Assembly: GCF_020884795.1 (NCBI RefSeq)
Contig: NZ_BBZF01000018.1
Span: forward strand, 62,001-126,000
Direction of reading: 5' to 3'
Length of the DNA: 64,000 nt
DNA from: Micromonospora okii
Lineage (GTDB): Bacteria > Actinomycetota > Actinomycetes > Mycobacteriales > Micromonosporaceae
Shown in pieces: positions 61,682 to 64,000 of this stretch. The notes beneath the pieces were generated by a model, which saw only the letters and a list, made by a program, of their open reading frames with translations, did not search any database and was not told where the DNA came from. Each line of letters starts with the position of its first letter. Position 1 is the first letter of the stretch. Made by a program: the position numbers and the translations under genes.

Positions 61682-62437
61682 CTAGTGCGTCAGGATCTTC
61701 GACAGGAAGTCCTTGGCGCGCTCGCTGCGCGGGTTGGCGAAGAACTCGGCCGGGGCAGCGTCCTCGACGAGCTGGCCGTCGGCCATGAAGATGACCCGGT
61801 TCGCCGCGTGCCGGGCGAAGCCCATCTCGTGGGTGACCACGACCATGGTCATCCCCTCCCGGGCCAGCGACGTCATCACGTCCAGCACCTCGCCGACCAT
61901 CTCCGGGTCCAGCGCGCTGGTCGGCTCGTCGAAGAGCATCGCCTTGGGCTGCATGGCCAGGGCGCGGGCGATCGCGACGCGCTGCTGCTGGCCGCCGGAG
62001 AGCTGGGCCGGGAACTTGTCGGCCTGGTTGGCGATGCCAACCCGGTCCAGCAGGGCCAGGCCGCGCTCGCGCGCGTTCGCCGGCTTCTCCCCGCGCACCT
62101 TGATCGGGCCGAGGGTGACGTTCTCCAGGATCGTCTTGTGCGCGAAGAGGTTGAACGACTGGAACACCATGCCGACCTCGCTGCGCAGCTTCGCCAGCGC
62201 CTTGCCCTCGGCGGGCAGCGGCTGCCCGTCGAAGGTGATGGTGCCGGAGCTGATCGGCTCCAGCCGGTTGATGGCGCGGCACAGCGTCGACTTGCCGGAG
62301 CCGGACGGGCCGATCACCACGACGACCTCGCCCCGGCCGATCGAGAGGGAGACGTCGTGCAGCACGTGCAGCGGACCGAACCACTTGTTGACCGAGTCCA
62401 GCACGATGAGCGGTTCGCCCGTCGTCACGTCGTCCAC
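61682..62437 (-). CDS. gluA: Glutamate-type ABC transporter ATPase, GluA-like
   Basis: The 251-residue ATPase carries Walker A IGPSGSGKST, the Q-loop VFQSFNLFAHKT, the signature LSGGQQQRVAIARAL, Walker B MLFDEPTSALDPE and the H-loop VVVTHEMGFARHA. GTG 62437 follows AGGGGA; GTG 62428 is equally possible. A minus-strand -10 TAGAGT (62487-62492) lies about 50 bp upstream. A GTCAC-N6-GTAAC site at 62526 could be a nitrogen or envelope regulator box. Confidence 0.94.
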   Translation of the reverse strand: MDDVTTGEPLIVLDSVNKWFGPLHVLHDVSLSIGRGEVVVVIGPSGSGKSTLCRAINRLEPISSGTITFDGQPLPAEGKALAKLRSEVGMVFQSFNLFAHKTILENVTLGPIKVRGEKPANARERGLALLDRVGIANQADKFPAQLSGGQQQRVAIARALAMQPKAMLFDEPTSALDPEMVGEVLDVMTSLAREGMTMVVVTHEMGFARHAANRVIFMADGQLVEDAAPAEFFANPRSERAKDFLSKILTH

Positions 62438-62525
62438 CGTCCCCTGTCGTTGCGCGTCGGTGGGTCTGATGACCCCCGGTTGGGCAACTCTAGGCGGGCT
62501 GACGTGGCAGGACGCAACCCAACTG

Positions 62526-62550
62526 GTCACGGTGCGGTAACACCGGTAAC
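62526..62550. promoter_or_regulatory. GTCAC-N6-GTAAC site between gluA and selD
   Basis: GTCAC (62526-62530), six bases, GTAAC (62537-62541), then a second GTAAC at 62546-62550. This fits the GlnR consensus GTnAC-N6-GnAAC and resembles MtrA sites. A similar site occurs at 63731. Confidence 0.45.
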
Positions 62551-62632
62551 GATCCGCGTCGGGCGTCCGAATTCCGTCGCCGACCGGCACGGCCGGGTGG
62601 CGTCGGACACGCCCGGCGCACATCATGGGGGG

Positions 62633-63622
62633 ATGACGGAGCCGGTGCGCCTGACCGAGTACGCCCGCGGCGGGGGCTGCGCCTGCAAGATCCCGCCCGG
62701 TGAGCTGGAGGCGATGGTCGCCGGCCTCGGCCCCGCGAGCGGGACGGCGGAGCTGCTGGTCGGCCTCGACCACGGCGACGACGCCGCCGTGGTCCGCCTC
62801 GACGAGCGGACCGGCCTGGTGAGCACCGCCGACTTCTTCACCCCGGTGGTCGACGACGCCTACGACTGGGGGCGCATCGCCGCCGCGAACGCGCTCTCCG
62901 ACGTGTACGCGATGGGCGGCACCCCGCTGGTCGCGCTCAACCTGCTCTGCTGGCCCCGGGAACGGCTCCCGCTGGAGCTGGCCCGGGAGGTGCTGCGCGG
63001 CGGCCAGGACGTGGCCCGGGAGGCCGGCTGCCACCTGGCGGGCGGGCACAGCGTCGACGACGACGGCCCGAAGTACGGGCTCGCGGTCACCGGCGTGGTC
63101 CGGCCGGAGGAGCTGATCACCCTCGACGCCGGGCGGGCCGGGCTGCCGCTGTCGCTGACCAAGCCGCTCGGCGTCGGGGTGCTCAACACCCGGCACAAGG
63201 CCACGGGCGAGCGGTTCGCCGAGGCGGTCGCCTCGATGGCGGCGCTCAACCGGGACGCCGCCCGCGCGGCGGTCGCCGCCGGCGTCCGGTGCGGCACCGA
63301 CGTGACCGGGTTCGGGCTGCTCGGGCACGCCTCGAAGCTGGCCCGGGCCAGCGGGCTCACGGTGGCGATCGACGCGGCGGCGGTGCCGTACCTGCCGGGG
63401 GCGCGGGAGGCCGTCCGCGACGGGTACGTCAGCGGCGGCAGCCGGCGGAACCTGGACTGGGTGACCCCGTGGACCGACTTCGGCGGCGCGGACGAGGGGG
63501 AGCGGCTGCTGCTGGCCGACGCGCAGACCTCGGGCGGGCTGCTCGTCGCCGGCGAGCTGCCCGGCGCGCCCGTGATCGGCGAGCTGCGCCCCCGGGGCGA
63601 GCACATGGTCGTCGTCCGCTGA
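62633..63622 (+). CDS. selD: Selenide, water dikinase SelD (selenophosphate synthase)
   Basis: SelD makes selenophosphate from selenide and ATP, the selenium donor for selenocysteine and selenouridine. The 329-residue protein has the active-site GGGCACKIPP with C16 and K19, then LDHGDDAAVVRL, LVSTADFFTPVVDD (ATP/Mg2+), LAGGHSVDDD and CGTDVTGFGLLGHA. The catalytic residue is Cys, not Sec. No other selenium genes are in the window. CATCAT lies 6 nt before ATG 62633, a weak leaderless -10. Confidence 0.95.
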   Translation: MTEPVRLTEYARGGGCACKIPPGELEAMVAGLGPASGTAELLVGLDHGDDAAVVRLDERTGLVSTADFFTPVVDDAYDWGRIAAANALSDVYAMGGTPLVALNLLCWPRERLPLELAREVLRGGQDVAREAGCHLAGGHSVDDDGPKYGLAVTGVVRPEELITLDAGRAGLPLSLTKPLGVGVLNTRHKATGERFAEAVASMAALNRDAARAAVAAGVRCGTDVTGFGLLGHASKLARASGLTVAIDAAAVPYLPGAREAVRDGYVSGGSRRNLDWVTPWTDFGGADEGERLLLADAQTSGGLLVAGELPGAPVIGELRPRGEHMVVVR

Positions 63623-63730
63623 GCGGCCGCTGGCCCGGGTGTCGCCGCACCGGCGGGGCACCATAGCTGACAAGCTGTCGCGTTTCCGTCACTTCCCGCT
63701 ACGGCCACCCAGGAAATTTTGCCCGGAATG

Positions 63731-63746
63731 GTCACAGACCGGTAAC
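63731..63746 (+). promoter_or_regulatory. Second GTCAC-N6-GTAAC site
   Basis: GTCAC (63731-63735), AGACCG, GTAAC (63742-63746), about 90 bp before the gene at 63835. It has the same half-sites and spacing as the site at 62526. Confidence 0.45.
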
Positions 63747-63834
63747 TTGCCCCCGGCTGCGGTCATATGCCCCCCACCATCGTCAGTAAGGCCCGATCCG
63801 GAGGCCGGTGGGACGAACGCAGCGAGGAGGCGGC

Positions 63835-64000
63835 GTGACCGAGCTGTGGAACTGGAGAATCGACGCGGTACCCCCGGTGGAGGTGTACCCGGCGCTGGCC
63901 GAGGCCCTGGGGCGGGTGGTGATGCCGCTCGCGGTGGCCGACCCCGCCCGGCTGCCCGCGTACGCGGTGGTCTGCGACGTCTGGGAGGCGCCGGGGGAGT
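63835..64000 (+). CDS. N-terminal part of an unrecognised protein (truncated by the window edge)
   Basis: GTG 63835 follows GAGGAGG at a good distance. The 55 visible residues begin TELWNWRIDAVPPVEVYPAL and continue with hydrophobic beta-type segments and VVCDVWEAPGE. No family is recognisable from this stub. The gene has a 210-bp upstream region with the second GTCAC-N6-GTAAC site. Confidence 0.75.
   Translation, partial: MTELWNWRIDAVPPVEVYPALAEALGRVVMPLAVADPARLPAYAVVCDVWEAPGE

Overview
The window is about 64 kb of very GC-rich DNA from a high-GC actinobacterium, most likely a Micromonosporaceae member (Micromonospora-like). The evidence is the codon use, the frequent GTG starts and GTGA/ATGA gene overlaps, the conserved gene orders rimO-pgsA-cinA-clgR-pspA and DUF3046-recA-recX..rny, and several short intergenic repeat families of a kind I associate with Micromonospora (from memory, not checked). 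No rRNA, tRNA, CRISPR array, transposase or phage cluster was seen. Most of the region looks like stable core chromosome. The one segment that looks acquired is the HicA/HicB pair at 31.2-31.8 kb.

Layout. 0-11 kb: end of a YcaQ-like gene, a DUF2752 membrane protein, an unusual inverted-repeat intergenic element, thyX, dapA and RNase J, a PEP-mutase-family gene, two coupled YbjN-domain genes, and ftsK. 11-19.7 kb: a small membrane protein, a secreted wall-hydrolase-like protein, a small multidrug resistance (SMR) exporter preceded by a guanidine-III riboswitch, a divergent ornithine-cyclodeaminase-family gene under a MerR-type promoter, then rimO, pgsA, cinA and the clgR-pspA-pspM envelope-stress operon. 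19.7-31 kb: a giant multicopper-oxidase-like protein that lacks most copper ligands, an Nei-type glycosylase, a secreted SH3 protein, a GNAT/SAM-hydrolase fusion, an MFS exporter, and an ECF42 sigma factor with its DGPF partner.

31-49 kb: HicB with a stop-interrupted HicA, an Lhr helicase, and the six-gene Mrp cation/proton antiporter operon (mrpA/B fused, C, D, E, F, G). Its F-G junction carries three tandem 60-bp units that form a frame-perfect linker ORF. Two CNNM/CorC-type proteins, a Spo0M-like protein, LysE and an FMN-barrel/GNAT fusion follow, the last being divergent from a PtsJ-like MocR regulator.

49-64 kb: udgX, an MFS transporter, DUF3046, an intein-containing recA with a LexA-type site, recX, a BKACE-family gene, RNase Y preceded by a repeat-rich small ORF, a gluABCD-type amino-acid ABC operon, selD, and the start of one further gene.

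The main functional themes are DNA maintenance (thyX, ftsK, nei, lhr, udgX, recA/recX), RNA turnover (RNase J, RNase Y), envelope and ion homeostasis (psp, mrp, CNNM), and small-molecule export. Several genes have a TAnnnT-like -10 hexamer 6-7 nt before the start codon, pointing to leaderless transcripts.
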